Shown here piece after piece: positions 1-12,044 of a stretch of DNA of 64,000 nucleotides. Position numbers and translations under genes: made by a program. The notes below the pieces were generated by a model. The model made no database searches, was not told where the DNA came from, and was given only the letters and a program-made list of their open reading frames with translations. The stretch is from Oenanthe sinensis (lineage: Eukaryota > Streptophyta > Magnoliopsida > Apiales > Apiaceae): NCBI GenBank assembly GCA_028671895.1, contig CM053802.1:39098201-39162200 (forward strand). The letters are read 5' to 3'. Each line of letters begins with the position of its first letter. Position 1 is the stretch's first letter.

Positions 1-1190
1 CATCGACTGTGTCCTTGCCCTTTGGTTTAGCCTTGACAAGAGTGTCTTTAGGCTTAGGGACATGGGCTTCCTTCCTAGACTTAGGAGGACTAGCAGTCTT
101 TTCCCTAACATGTTTTCTATTCATGTTCACATCTGTATTCATGCAAGTACTAGATGATGTATTCATTAAGTTTATGTATGCAGACATGATGTTGAAAGCA
201 CATGGCATGCATCCTACTTTATCACACGATTGATGAGGGATAGACATGACAGACATGGCAGACATATTAGAAGTTTCTTCTTTTACTACTTTTATCTTTT
301 CGCATGCATGCGTAAGATGACCAGTAGAATTATAATTATTACAAACTTTTCTAATAGCTTTGGGAAAGTAGGCATAATCATTTTTCTTATTAACACCTAT
401 CTTGCTATTTTTATTAGCTTTCTTCTTTTCATTCTTGTTGCCTAAATCACTTTTAATCTGTTCCTTAGGTTCTAAATTTTTTACATATTTCTTAGGCAAC
501 TCCTTTTTATTTTCTTCCTCTTTCTTTTTATCCTCAGCAAGGATTTCTTCTTTCATTAAGATATGTTCTTCATCTAGGGGTTCGATGACAAACTTCCTGT
601 AAAGGGGCTTAGAGACATTTTTTAATACATGTGGAATGTCTTGCTTCACAGGACTTTCCTCGGCAATTGATTCCTCATGTCTCTTTCCTGCCTTTTTATC
701 ATAGTTAAATCATATTCCAGTTTTCTGACCTATGACCTGTTTATCTATTGTCTCCTTAACAAGATTAGCAGATTTCTCATAAACCTGAAGTTTAAACTCT
801 ACCTCAGAAATTTTATTCCTAAGACCAGTTTCTACTTCCTGGTTGCATTTATCTCTATTCTGGAGATATTCTATCTTTTGTTTCAGATCTTCTAAGTTAA
901 CACGTGCAAGCTCTAGTTCTTCATTTCTAGCTTCTAGCATTTTATTCTTTAGAACTATTTTAACATTTTTTTCAACAGATGCTAGCATGCTTGTGTGAAT
1001 GTTAAACATTTCTACACTTAGATCTTCTACAGTTTTCTTATAATCAGAATTAGACATGTCAACTGTGGAAAGAAATGATACCTTTGATGACTGAGGTGAT
1101 GCCTCTGAAGAGTCTGCCATTAGTGCAACATTTCCATATGTCTCTTCTTCATCATTGTATGAGTCATCCCATCCTTATGACTCCCTTGAT
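1..1190 (-). pseudogene. Sirevirus-type gag fragment (middle to C-terminal part)
   Basis: Read on the minus strand, one frame stays open from about 1190 to the left edge, apart from a TGA at 710-712. It begins with an acidic Asp/Glu stretch followed by VALMADSSEAS, then a long coiled-coil-like segment rich in Leu, Glu and Lys (about 710-1050), then a Lys/Glu-rich stretch, a zinc-knuckle-like CNNYNSTGHLTHAC (about 304-345) and a CMPCAFNIMSAY motif. The order acidic stretch, coiled coil, second knuckle matches the gag at 31810-33225 in this window, which has the equivalent EEETNYALMAN start. Gag packages retrotransposon RNA into virus-like particles. The first zinc knuckle and everything upstream are missing, because the frame is joined to sequence from a different ORF (see 10157-12044). 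The pol part would lie beyond the left edge. I am confident of family, less so of whether it belongs to the same copy as 31276-34650. Confidence 0.75.
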
Positions 1191-1295
1191 CTTCATCATC
1201 AGGTTTGTCAGATTTTTATGCAGCATCCTCCTTGCATTTGTCTAAAACCTTCTACCCCTTTCTGACATCATTCCCCTGTCTAACGATAAGAATTT
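1143..1295. repeat. 153-bp direct duplication, left copy
   Basis: This stretch is repeated, essentially identically as far as I can read, at 10157-10309 (offset 9014). The two copies bracket the copia element at 1299-10156. Three bases (TAT) separate this copy from the LTR start. The sequence itself is the minus-strand junction between the third-ORF tail and gag. Confidence 0.9.
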
Positions 1296-1298
1296 TAT

Positions 1299-2810
1299 TG
1301 TTAGTGTAGGTGCCCTAGAGGCAATACAATGTTTCCTTTTGATAGACCTTTATGTCATTTGATTATTCAATAAACATATTTATTATGACTTTAATTACTG
1401 CGATATATTTGTTAGCATAATAAATGTCCTTAGAATCATGATACACATTGTATAGTTTAAGTACATGACTTGAACTTGAGATTATATAATATATCATATT
1501 CTTAAAGGTCCCTAGTCGAGTATTATTATTATAGGACAATAATAATACATAAATAGACTAGTATGTTGTTTGACAGATAACCACATCTCATTGGTTATAA
1601 GTATGGGGATACTAAAGTCAATAGATATGTACATGTAGGAGTACATGATACTGGACAGACCCACAGTGAGATTTTTCATGTTTAATAAAGTCATAAGAAA
1701 GACTCACAGTGATAATGGTGTAATGATCCTTTGACTTGAGATCATTATATTTCAATACGAGGATTAATATACTTTGACTACATTAAAAGTTACCTTTGAC
1801 CGCGTGATGATAAAAGTGGACATTGGGTATATCATGAGTCGTATGAGAAATATGAATGATAGATAAAGGATTTAACCCTCCTATAATTAGGAGAGATATT
1901 ATTGGCTTCTTGATTGAGTGAGACTATAAAATGCATGGCCGTGCTCAAATAATGATTTGTTTTTCATAGTCTACTCATGGATCAAGTAAACCCGGATTAA
2001 ATGTTGTAGAGGATGACTGAAATACATGCCTCGAATTTAATCTATAATATATGGTTAAAGGGATTATATTACACAGAAACATTAATCACGAAAGGTTTAA
2101 TTGAATCACCAATTATTATTATTACTTGGGTAGCAATGATGTATTACTAGATGCCACTCATTGTTTATAATTTTATTATTAGAAAATAAAATTTTTGCCA
2201 ACGTAATAATAACCTAAAGGGTCACACACAAAGAACGTTTAAACGGAGCTTTATTTAAATTATGAATTTAACGATGTTATTATTAATTCGAATTTATAAT
2301 TAATAATTAATTAAGTAAGACTTGATTAATTATAAACATACTAGAATTCGGATTAATAAATAAACCCAAAATCAGAATGGGTTTTTTAAGAAGCCCCATG
2401 GATTAGGGTTTGGCCCATTATCTCTAGCTCATATAAATACATTATGATGTGTTTACAAGGGCAGCACTTGTGAATTCGTTTTACAACAGAAACCCTAGCA
2501 GCTCATAGAAAAGAGAGGCTAGCAAGAGATAAGAGATAATTCGTGGTTGCCTTGGCTAGTACCATCTTCGCTGATCGTTAGACGAATCGGCGTTCGTGTG
2601 GATACCGTTAGAGAGTAGTTCTTGAAGAAAAGGACTACTGTGATTCATCAAGCAAGGATCTCCGTTGAGTTCGTGAAAGTCAAGACCAGAAAAGGTATAA
2701 TTTTATTTCACCATAATCTATCAATCTTATACATGATCCTGCGTTAGGGTTCCGAAAATTTATGTTATATTTACGTTAATCCGCTGCGTTTTATGCCTCG
2801 GAACCCAACA
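1299..2810 (+). repeat. 5' LTR of the plus-strand copia element
   Basis: It starts TGTTAGTGTAGG and ends GGAACCCAACA, with the typical TG...CA ends. It matches 8673-10156 closely. It carries about 28 bases (around 1600-1630) that the 3' LTR lacks. A related, 5'-truncated solo copy is at 42232-43699. Confidence 0.93.
2431..2440 (+). promoter_or_regulatory. Probable TATA box of the LTR promoter
   Basis: ATATAAATAC lies late in the LTR, as expected at the U3/R boundary, and is conserved at 9777-9786 in the 3' LTR. The transcription start is inferred only. Confidence 0.45.
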
Positions 2811-2811
2811 A

Positions 2812-2823
2812 TGGCATCAGAGC
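2812..2823 (+). promoter_or_regulatory. Primer-binding site, initiator Met tRNA
   Basis: TGGCATCAGAGC lies one base after the 5' LTR. It differs by one base (C for T) from the TGGTATCAGAGC seen at 19830 and, on the other strand, at 34114-34125. Confidence 0.85.
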
Positions 2824-4692
2824 TACGTGTATAAGGGACTGATTTGGTTACGTGTTAACTGTATTTGATGCAAATATGCCTGTTTTGGTGACTGCCATGC
2901 CACTGCCATGCTACTGCTTTGTTACTGCCATGCCTGTTTGAGACTGCCATGCTACTGCAATGTTATAATCTGTTATGGCATGATATGTGTGATGCACTGT
3001 ATGTATGTGATACGAGATACAGTCATACGAAGGTCGTCGGAATCGTTCTGAGACGTTTGAAAACACAACCGCATAAGATGCAGTTTTCTGTGAATAGTGA
3101 TTCTGCAGTGAATAATGTTTTTCGACGGAGTCAGAATGGGTCGAATTTACTCTTTCTGAAAAGGGAAAATCGCCACGAGCAAAAATCATCGCTTTGCTGT
3201 GACTTATGGTGTTTTTTGGCCATTTGACATCGTTAAGGGCCTCAAAAACGCAGTTTTCTGTTTTGAGATCATAATTTTAAATTTTTAATAATTTTTTTTT
3301 TTATAATGCATTATGATATGATTATGCATTCTGAGATGTCAGTAATTGTTATGTGGGCATGGTGCTAGTTATGGCCTTAGATCCCTAGATTAATGGTTTT
3401 GGTTTTGGTTTTATAAATACGACTTGCATGTCGTTTTCTTCATTCTTGTAATTGCTGAACCTCGAATGTAACTCGAGTTTTCTTATGTAAGTACATTAGC
3501 TTAGGTTGTATTCAATTATTCCATGTAATGTACTTGAAGACAAAGGATGATCCAAGAAGAATAGAAGGCAGTCATGGATGCAAGAAAAATGAAGACAAGC
3601 AACTGTATTTATGTTTTACCACCACCATAGATTGACTTTGATCCTTTCATTAGCTCGAAAGGATCACATAGGAAAGGGGCCATAACCAAGCACGTTTACA
3701 TACTTCACTTTACATATTGATGTATGAATGTATGTGTAGAGTAGAAGATGCATGCTTTAATTAGATTAATGATGTATGCATGTATTAGATACGTCACCCA
3801 TGCCATGCTTGTCATGCTAAACAAGATAAAATCTGTAACGATTTAAGATTTTAAAATTAACAAACGATCATGAGATTCTTGTGTTTATGAAATATGGATT
3901 TTTAAAATACGGAATTAAATATGGATTTTGATATCTATAATTGGGATTTTCTGACAAAATCGGATATGCGTATTCTTAAGGCTGATGGGTTTTAAGTGTG
4001 ACCACTGGTATCCTCCATCTACCTGGGAAATGAACAATTTAAGATGTCAATTTGAAATATTTGGTTCAAGGAAAAATTGAGGATCTCTTCATGATGTGAT
4101 CATGATCAAGTTCAATTTTCTAAACCCCTTAACAAAATATTAAGTTTACTCGGATGCTTTCCAATGAATGAACACTCATCGAATCCTAGATCAATTAGGG
4201 GAAAGACTGTCAGTGGCAGGGGACTCCTATCTATCGTGGTGAGATGCGACGAATATAAACGGTTATATTCGGCCGTTGTATCATTGGGTCTAACTTAACT
4301 GAGTTGTCATAATAAGGTGAAAATAAACGGTTATATTCAACCATTATGAACTTAGAAGCATAGAGTTTGGTTAAAAGTCTATTAGATAGATAGGATCAAT
4401 CGTTGTTCACCAAACTATCCAAGAATTGTATATGATATAATTGACAATTGTCGTCTACCTAAATAATCATTTTTAAGGACTTCCAGTGGTTGTCTTTGGA
4501 CATGACGAAATATGGATCTTGGCTCACTAGAAAGAATTATGGGATATACTTTCCAAATTAATAGTAAGGGTTATTAATTTGATAAAAATAGTGGGAGATA
4601 TATTATGAATATATCATAATCATTTGAACATAATAAATAACTCAGACAATCTAATGTTTATTTTGTGCTTTTATCATTGTAGATACCAAATA
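2824..4692 (+). other. Long untranslated leader of the copia element
   Basis: There are about 1.87 kb between the PBS and the gag start. The ORFs here (for example around 2911-3227 on both strands) resemble nothing I know and are probably chance. Short repeats of ACTGCCATG occur at 2889-2955, and related blocks with AACGGTTATATTC recur at 4258-4343. Such a leader may carry packaging or translation signals, but I cannot point to one. Confidence 0.6.
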
Positions 4693-7600
4693 ATGTCAAA
4701 CAACACAAACACACTATCCGTACGATCAGTCCTTGAGAAGGATAAGCTGACAGGAGGAAACAACTTCCTAGACTGACAGAGGAATTTGAGGATCGTCCTC
4801 AGACAGGAGCGCAAGCTTCATGTCACTGATATTCCTCCGGCAGGTCCCCTTCCTGAGGGCGCTACTGTTGAGGAACGAGCGGCCCACACAAAGGATGAGA
4901 ATGATGTAAATGATGTTGCATGTCTTATGTTGGCAAGTATGAGTGCTGAGCTTCAAAGACAGCATGTGCATATGGATGATTATACTATCAATGAGCACTT
5001 GCAAAGCATGTTTGCAAGCCAAACTCGTCAAGAAAGGTTCAACACGAGTAAGTCACTCTTTAATTGCAAACAAGGGGCAAGTGAACCAGTTGGCCCACAT
5101 GTTCTAAAGATGATTGGTTACGTTGAGTACCTTGAAACTTTGGGTTTCCCGATTATTCAGGAAATTGGTATTGACCTAATCATGAATTCTTTGAACAACA
5201 AATTCACCCAGTTTATCATAAACTACAATATGAATGAATTTGACAAAACACCTACTGAATTGTTGGCTATGTTGAGAACATATGAGACCAACATGAAGAC
5301 GGCTGAACCTGTTCCCACACTGATGGTGGGCAATAAAGGTAAGGCCAAAGGGAAAGGCAAGTGGAAGGGTAAGAAGAAGACAGGATCTGATTCTACACCC
5401 AAGCCAAAGTCAGGTCCTAAACAGGCTTTAAAGCCTAAAGGTGGGGTCGCTAAGGGTGAATGTCACTACTGTAAGAAAACTGGTCATTGGAAGAGAAACT
5501 GTTCAATTTACTTGGAGGATCTGAAGAAGAAGAGGGCTGAGCAAGCTTCTAATTCAGGTATATATGTTATAGAAGTCAATTTGTCTATTTCTACATCTTG
5601 GGTATTGGATACTGGATGTGCTTCTCACATTTGTATAAATGTGCAGGAAATGCAGAGAAGTAGGACATTGGCTAAAGGAGAAATGGACCTACGAGTTGGC
5701 AATGGAGCAAGAGTTGCTGCTTTAGCTGTAGGAACCTATTATTTATCTTTGGCCTCTGGGCTAGTTTTAGAACTGGAGAATTGTTATTACGTGCCTGCGA
5801 TTCGCAGAAACATTATTTTTGTTTCTTGTTTGGACAAGAAAGGTTTTTCGTTTACAATAAAGAACAACAGTTGCTCTTTTTCCTTGAATGATTTAACCTA
5901 TGGTGTTGCGCGTTTGTTTAATGGTTTATATGTTCTTGACTTAGATAATCCTGTCTATAATATAGAAAACAAACGACTTAAAGTTAATGACTCAAATCAA
6001 ACATACCTCTAGCATTGTCGTCTAGGCCATATAAATGAGAAACGCATATCCAAATTACATAAGGATGGATATTTGGATAAGTTTGATTTTGAATAATACC
6101 AAAAATGTGAATCTTGTTTGCTTGGTAAAATGACTAAAGCCCCTTTCACTGGTAAGGGTCAAAGGGCCACTGAACGTCTGGAGCTAAAACATAGTGATGT
6201 ATGTGGCCCAATGCATGTGATGGCTAGAGGAGGCTACTACTACTTCATAACATTTACTGATGATTTCAGTAGATATGGATATGTATATCTTATGAAGAAT
6301 AAATCCGATTCTTTTGAAAAGTTCAAAGAATACAAGGCTGAAGTAGAGAAGCAAATTGGCGGAGGTGCAAGTATTAAAATCTTACGATCTGATCATGGAG
6401 GAGAATAATTGAGCACAGAATTTAAAGATTATTTAAAGGAGTGTGGTATTGTATCACAACTCACTCCGCCAGGTACACCTCAATGGAATGGAGTTTCAAA
6501 GAGGAGAAATCGCACCTTGTTGGACATGGTGCGATCGATGATGAGTCATGCAGATCTTCCAATTAGTTTCTTGGGTTACGCTCTAGAAACAGCGGCTTTC
6601 ACACTTAACCGTGTTCCTACTAAGAAGGTTCAAAAGACTCCATATGAGATATGGGAGAAGAAACGGTCAGGCATGAGCTTTATGAAAGTTTGGGGATGCA
6701 AGGCGTTTGTGAAACGTCAAGTATCTGACAAGCTTGGACCTAAATCTGAAGAGTGCAATTTTGTGGGATACCCTAAAGAAACAAAGGCGTATTACTTTTA
6801 TAATCCTTCTGAGCAAAAAGTGTTTATTGCTCGAGATGTTGTTTTCATGGAAAGAGATTTTGTTTCCAAAAGAAATAGTGGGAGAACTATAGGCCTCGAT
6901 GAAGATCGAGAACCACAAAATAGCATTGAACCTGAAGTGGAACAAGAGCAGGATAATGATAATGCTCAACAAACACAGGTTGTTCGTAGAACTGGTAGAA
7001 TTCGCCATGAGCCAGAGAGATATGGATTTCTCTTGACTCAATGTGGTGATTTGATGCTCATAGATGAAGATAAGCCTCTCACATACTAAGATGCTATGAA
7101 CAGTCCAGACTCTAAGAGATGGCTAGAAGCCATGAAATCCGAGATGGATTCCATGTACGAAAACCAAGTATAGACTTTGGTTGATCCACCTGAAGGGGTA
7201 AAACCCATAGGGTGCAAATGGGTTTTCAAGAAGAAAACTGACATGGATGGAAATGTTCAGACCTATAAAGCAAGGCTGGTTGCAAAAGGTTTCAAACAAA
7301 TTCATGGTATTGACTATGATGAAATTTTCTCACCAGTGGCTATGGTCAAGTCCATAAGGATTTTGCTTGCTATTGCAGCATTCCATGATTATGAAATCTG
7401 GCAAATGGATGTCAAAACAGCCTTTCTTAATGGAAGCCTTGAAGAGGATGTGGATGTGTACATGACACAACCTGAAGGTTTTGTCAGTCCAAGGAATGTT
7501 AGCAAGGTATGTAAATTACGTCGATCTATCTATGGATTGAAGCAAGCCTCTAGGAGATGGAATATCCATTTTGATGAAATAGTCAAAGAGTATGGCTTTG

Positions 7601-8658
7601 TTCAAAACGAAGATGAACCTTGTGTTTACAAGAAGGTTAGTGAGAGCCATGTGGCATTCATAGTACTATATGTTGATGACATACTACTAATAGGGAATGA
7701 CATACCTTCTCTTAAGGCTGTTAAGACTTGGTTATGGAGCAACTTCTCTATGAAAGACTTAGGAGATGCATCCTACATTCTAGGAATAAGGATCTATAGG
7801 GATAGATCTAGAAGGATGATCGGTCTAAGTCAGAGTACATACATCGATAAGGTTTTGCATCATTTTGGTATGTAAAATGCAAAAAGGTGATATGTCCCCG
7901 TGTCTCAAGGGATAACGATCTCTAAAGATCAGTGTCCGAAATCATTGGATGACAAGGACCGCATGAGTAAGGTTCCATATGCCTCAGTAATTGGATCTAT
8001 CATGTATGCAATGGTATGTACTCGCCCAGATGTTTCGTATGCTTTAAGCATGATGAGCAGATACCAATCTAATCCAGGTGAAGGTCACTGAACGACAGTC
8101 AAGAATATTCTAAAGTACTTGAAAAGGACTAAAGATTCATTCTTGGTGTATGGAGGAGAGGAGAAACTGGTTGTAAAAGGTTAAACCGATGCAAGTTTCC
8201 AAACAGACAGGGATGATACTGTATCACAGTCTGGTTTTGTGTTTTGTCTAAACGGAGGTGCTGTAAGTTGGAAGAGTTCAAAGCAAGAAACAGTAGCTGA
8301 TTCTACAATGGAAGCTGAGTACATTGCAGCTTGTGAAGCAGCTAAAGAAGCATTTTGGATTCGAAAATTCATTACTGATTTGGGAGTGGTTCCATCGATC
8401 GCAGATCCCATTGATCTATACTGCGATAATAATGGAGCCATTGCACAGACTAAAGAACCTAGAGCTCACTCCTGAACCAAACATATACTCAGGAGATATC
8501 ACCTCATTCGAGAGATTAATGAAAGGGGTGACATACACATATGTAAAGTGCACACAAATGATAACATTGCAGACCCACTGACCAAAGGCTTGTCGCAGAC
8601 GAAGCACGACGGTCACACTAGTTCCATGGGTATTAGATACATAGGTGATTGGCTCTAG
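4693..8658 (+). pseudogene. copia gag-pol polyprotein, one frame with 11 premature stops
   Basis: The frame starts at ATG 4693 and ends at TAG 8656-8658, about 1,320 codons. In order it shows: a UBN2-like gag core (to about 5300), a basic GKGKGKWKGKK stretch, the zinc knuckle CHYCKKTGHWKRNC (about 5461-5505), the protease active site WVLDTGCASH (about 5599), the integrase zinc-binding region ending in CESC (about 6010-6117), the integrase core (HSDVCGP, TDDFSRY, 6190-6550), reverse transcriptase with YVDDILLIGN (about 7668), and RNase H with TDASFQTD and EAEYIA (8183-8340). Premature stops begin at 4774, 6010, 6094, 6406, 7087, 7171, 7873, 7888, 8089, 8182 and 8473. All are in the same frame, so no net frameshift occurred over 4 kb. 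The product of a full-length version would be cut by its own protease into capsid and replication enzymes in virus-like particles. This copy cannot make it. Confidence 0.93.
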
Positions 8659-8662
8659 TGCA

Positions 8663-8672
8663 AGTGGGAGAT
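8663..8672 (+). promoter_or_regulatory. Polypurine tract of the copia element
   Basis: AGTGGGAGAT directly precedes the 3' LTR start TGTTAGTG. Its position fits the priming site for plus-strand DNA synthesis. Confidence 0.75.
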
Positions 8673-10156
8673 TGTTAGTGTAGGTGCCCTAGAGGCAATA
8701 CAATGTTTCCTTTTGATAGACCTTTATGTCATTTGATTATTCAATAAACGTATTTATTATGACTTTAATTACTGCGATATATTTGTTAGCATAATAAATG
8801 TCCTTAGAATCATGATACACATTGTATAGTTTAAGTACATGACTTGAACTTGAGATTATATAATATATCATATTCTTAAAGGTCCCTAGTCGAGTATTAT
8901 TATTATAGAACAATAATAATACATAAATAGACTAGTATGTTGTTTGACAGATAACCACATCTCATTGGTTATAAGTATATGTAGGAGTATATGATACTGG
9001 ACAGACCCACAGTGAGATTCTTCATGTTTAATAAAGTCATAAGAAAGACTCACAGTGATAATGGTGTAATGATCCTTTGACTTGAGATCATTATATTTCT
9101 ATACGAGGATTAATATACTTTGACTACATTAAAAGTTACCTTTGACCGGGTGATGATAAAAGTGGACATTGGGTATATCATGAGTCGTATGAGAAATATG
9201 AATGATAGATAAATGATTTAACCCTCATATAATTAGGAGAGATATTATTGGCCTCTTGATTGAGTGAGACTATAAAATGCATGGCCGTGCTCAAATAATG
9301 ATTTATTTTTCATAGTCTACTCATGGATCAAGTAAACCCGGATTAAATGTTGTAGAGGATGACTGAAATACATGCCTCGAATTTAATCTATAATATATGA
9401 TTAAAGGGATTATATTACACAGAAACATTAATCACGAAAGGTTTAATTGAATCACCAATTATTATTATTACTTGGGTAGCAATGATGTATTACTAGATGC
9501 CACTCATTGTTTATAATTTTATTATTAGAAAATAAAATTATTGCCAACGTAATAATAACCTAAAGGGTCACACACAAAGAACGTTTAAACGGAGCTTTAT
9601 TTAAATTATGAATTTAAATGATGTTATTATTAATTCGAATTTATAATTAATAATTAATTAAGTAAGACTTGATTAATTATAAACATACTAGAATTCGGAT
9701 TAATAAATAAACCCAAAATCAGAATGGGTTTTTAAGAAGCCCCATGGATTAGGGTTTGGCCCATTATCTCTAGCTCATATAAATACATTATGATGTGTTT
9801 ATAAGGGCAGCACTTGTGAATTCGTTTTACAACAGAAACCCTAGCAGCTCATAGAAAAGAGAGGCTAGCAAGAGATAAGAGATAATTCGTGGCTGCCTTG
9901 GCTAGTACCATCTCCGCTGATCGCTAGACGAATCGACGTTCGTGTGGATACCGTTAGAGAGCAGTTCTTGAAGCAAAGGACTAATGTGATTCATCAAGCA
10001 AGGATCTCCGTTGAGTTCGTGAAAGTCAAGACCAGAAAAGGTATAATTTTGTTTCACCATAATCTGTCAATCTTATACATGATCCTGCGTTAGGGTTCCG
10101 AATTTTTTTGTTATATTTACGTTAATCCGTTGCGTTTTATGCCTCGGAACCCAACA
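8673..10156 (+). repeat. 3' LTR of the plus-strand copia element
   Basis: It starts TGTTAGTGTAGG and ends GGAACCCAACA. It is colinear with 1299-2810 except for a deletion of about 28 bp around 8977 and roughly 28 scattered substitutions. The right copy of the 153-bp duplication follows at once. Confidence 0.93.
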
Positions 10157-10309
10157 TCTTCTTCATCATTGTATGAGTCATCCCATCCTTATGACTCCCT
10201 TGATCTTCATCATCAGGTTTGTCAGATTTTTATGCAGCATCCTCCTTGCATTTGTCTAAAACCTTCTACCCCTTTCTGACATCATTCCCCTGTCTAACGA
10301 TAAGAATTT
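10157..10309. repeat. 153-bp direct duplication, right copy
   Basis: It repeats 1143-1295. It begins immediately after the CA end of the 3' LTR and ends where the two flanks diverge (AAGAATTT then CAACAATT here, TATTGTTAG at the left). On the minus strand it reads the third-ORF tail, with stops, and then the first codons of gag in another frame. Confidence 0.9.
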
Positions 10310-12044
10310 CAACAATTGTATGTAGCATTCCCTGCATTGAATTGACAGAAGTAGAAAGATTATCCACTTTAGCTTCCAATGCATCCTGTTTTGCTGAAAC
10401 AGTTTTGAGTTTTAACTCTAGAGAATGTTGAGATGTTGTAACAATAGTTTGAACAGTTGCAGAGGTTTTGTTTACAGATTCCTTGAGTTCACCAATTTCA
10501 TTGTGAAGTCCCTTGGACAACACAGTAGTAGCTTTCAAAATTGACTTCATCTCATCAGAATATATTTCTTTATCATCTTTATCAATCAAATCATGAACAT
10601 GTGGCCATGAGACTTCTTCATTGGTGTATTTCCATGACATGTCCCAGACTTTTTTTCTATGAGAATTCAACAATTCTTCCTGAGATAATTCTGCCTTAGA
10701 AGTGAAATCTCTCTTTACACCTTCAGAGTCTAATGCAGCTTCAATTTCTTCTTTAAGCTTCTCCACTACCATTTAATCAGGATAGTCCATCCTAATCTTT
10801 CATGTGTATCATGGGAGTTTACATGCCACTTTTTGGTGTTGAATCTTTGTGTGTAGGGGATTGACAGGTTTGTGACTTCTTCATCAGCAAAAATCGGCTC
10901 ATCAGAGTCTGTGTCCTCCCCATTAGAGTTTACAACTTGCTCAGAGTTTAGTAAAGGATCAGAGTTTGCAGTAATAGATAAACTCTAAGTACCTGTAAAA
11001 GATATAGAACATCCTAAATCACTCTGATTTTTTAAAGTAATCTCATTACTTCTCACATCACACGTATCATAACTTTTAAGAGTTAGATTTTGCTCACTTG
11101 AAGTAACTAACTTCTTTCTCAATGCTACCTCACCTTTTGCCAGATCCAGTGTCTGCCTCTCATTAATTCTGTTTTTCACACATTTTACCTTAGACTCACT
11201 AGAAAGGCTCAACACACATTGTCCTACAGAAATAAGAGGTGGCTGAGAAAGGTGATCTGTAGTTACATGAGTAGGGGTACCCTTTTCAAGACTATTCATG
11301 ATCATTCTAGCAGTTAAAATAGGAAAGGTAAAATCTGAACTTAAACTATCAGAAAATGCATATTCTGAAGAAAAGTCAGATTTTATACCTTGAGTGTTTG
11401 TGGATGTAGATGTTGTCTCCATTGGCTGTGCAGAGATTGGTTTCACCATGATAGCATCAGAGATTTCCAGTGGGACTTCATCAGAGTTTGTCTGTCCAAC
11501 AGTAAAATCAAAGTTTGTCTTCATCTTTATTTCTTGATCTGCAATCACAAAATTGGTGATTGATTCTTGTGTGATCTAAGTCATATCAGCAGCTACTTCA
11601 CCACTTTGAGGTGAAGGTTCTTGTGGGCTTGACTCTGCCAGAGATTGGCCTTCAGCATCAGCAACAACAAGATCTTCTATGATAGGTTGAGTGCCTGCAT
11701 CCAAACTTTAATTGGATGGTTCTTGTGTGGCAAGGGCCTTAACAACTTTTTCAACCCTTTGAGCTGAAGGTTCTTGTGGGTTATACCCCTGATCCATGCT
11801 GGTTTCATTTGCTAGAACTGTGGCTTCTATTAAACATTGATCAATAGGTTCTTGTGTGCCTGGCCATGTAGAGATTGCTACCTCACTTTGAGAGATAGGT
11901 TCTTGTGTATCCTGGCCAAATGAGACTATATTCTTTTTCTTTCTTGAAAATTGTTTTGAACTTGAAGATGCTGAAGATGATTTAGATTTCTTTGCCTCCA
12001 TTTCTTTTCTTACTTCTTCAGCCAGTTTGTTAGGTCTAAAATCA
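10157..12044 (-). pseudogene. Sirevirus third ORF (env-like position), C-terminal part
   Basis: On the minus strand this continues the ORF that starts at 15023, after the insert at 12045-13368. It has a Lys/Ser-rich stretch (MEAKKSKSSSASSSSKQ, about 12001), a degenerate repeat of TQEP/NPQEP units spaced about 20-25 residues apart (11708-11900), a Ser/Thr-rich low-complexity middle (10985-11548), and a C-terminal coiled-coil-like region (10266-10772) with heptad-like Leu/Val spacing. The segments lie in two different frames (11548 and 12001 share one, 10772 another) and carry stops, so it is broken. Sireviruses are known to carry an extra ORF after pol, called env-like in some members. Its function is not established, and I see no clear signal peptide or membrane segment here. 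The last codons run into the 153-bp segment and are fused to gag. Confidence 0.65.

Larger units (their letters stand above)
1299..10156 (+). mobile_element. Ty1/copia LTR retrotransposon, plus strand, young but defective
   Basis: The element is structurally complete. It has a 5' LTR (1299-2810), a primer-binding site, a long leader, one gag-pol frame (4693-8658), a purine tract just before 8673, and a 3' LTR (8673-10156). Domain order in pol is protease, integrase, reverse transcriptase, RNase H, which defines copia. By eye the LTRs differ at roughly 28 positions plus one gap of about 28 bp, so they are about 98% identical and the insertion is recent. It sits inside an older minus-strand Sirevirus and is flanked by a 153-bp direct repeat rather than a 5-bp duplication. 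Eleven premature stops make it non-autonomous. Confidence 0.95.

Noticed and set aside
9..895. Plus-strand ORFs of 66-74 codons at the left edge, some with hydrophobic stretches
   Set aside because: They are antisense shadows of the minus-strand gag, which is open across the same bases.
1512..1694. 60-codon minus-strand ORF in the copia LTR, repeated at 42363-42545
   Set aside because: It recurs only because the LTR recurs, and has no protein resemblance.
2911..3227. Overlapping ORFs of 92 and 102 codons in the copia leader
   Set aside because: Both strands are open by chance in a mildly repetitive leader; no motif was seen.
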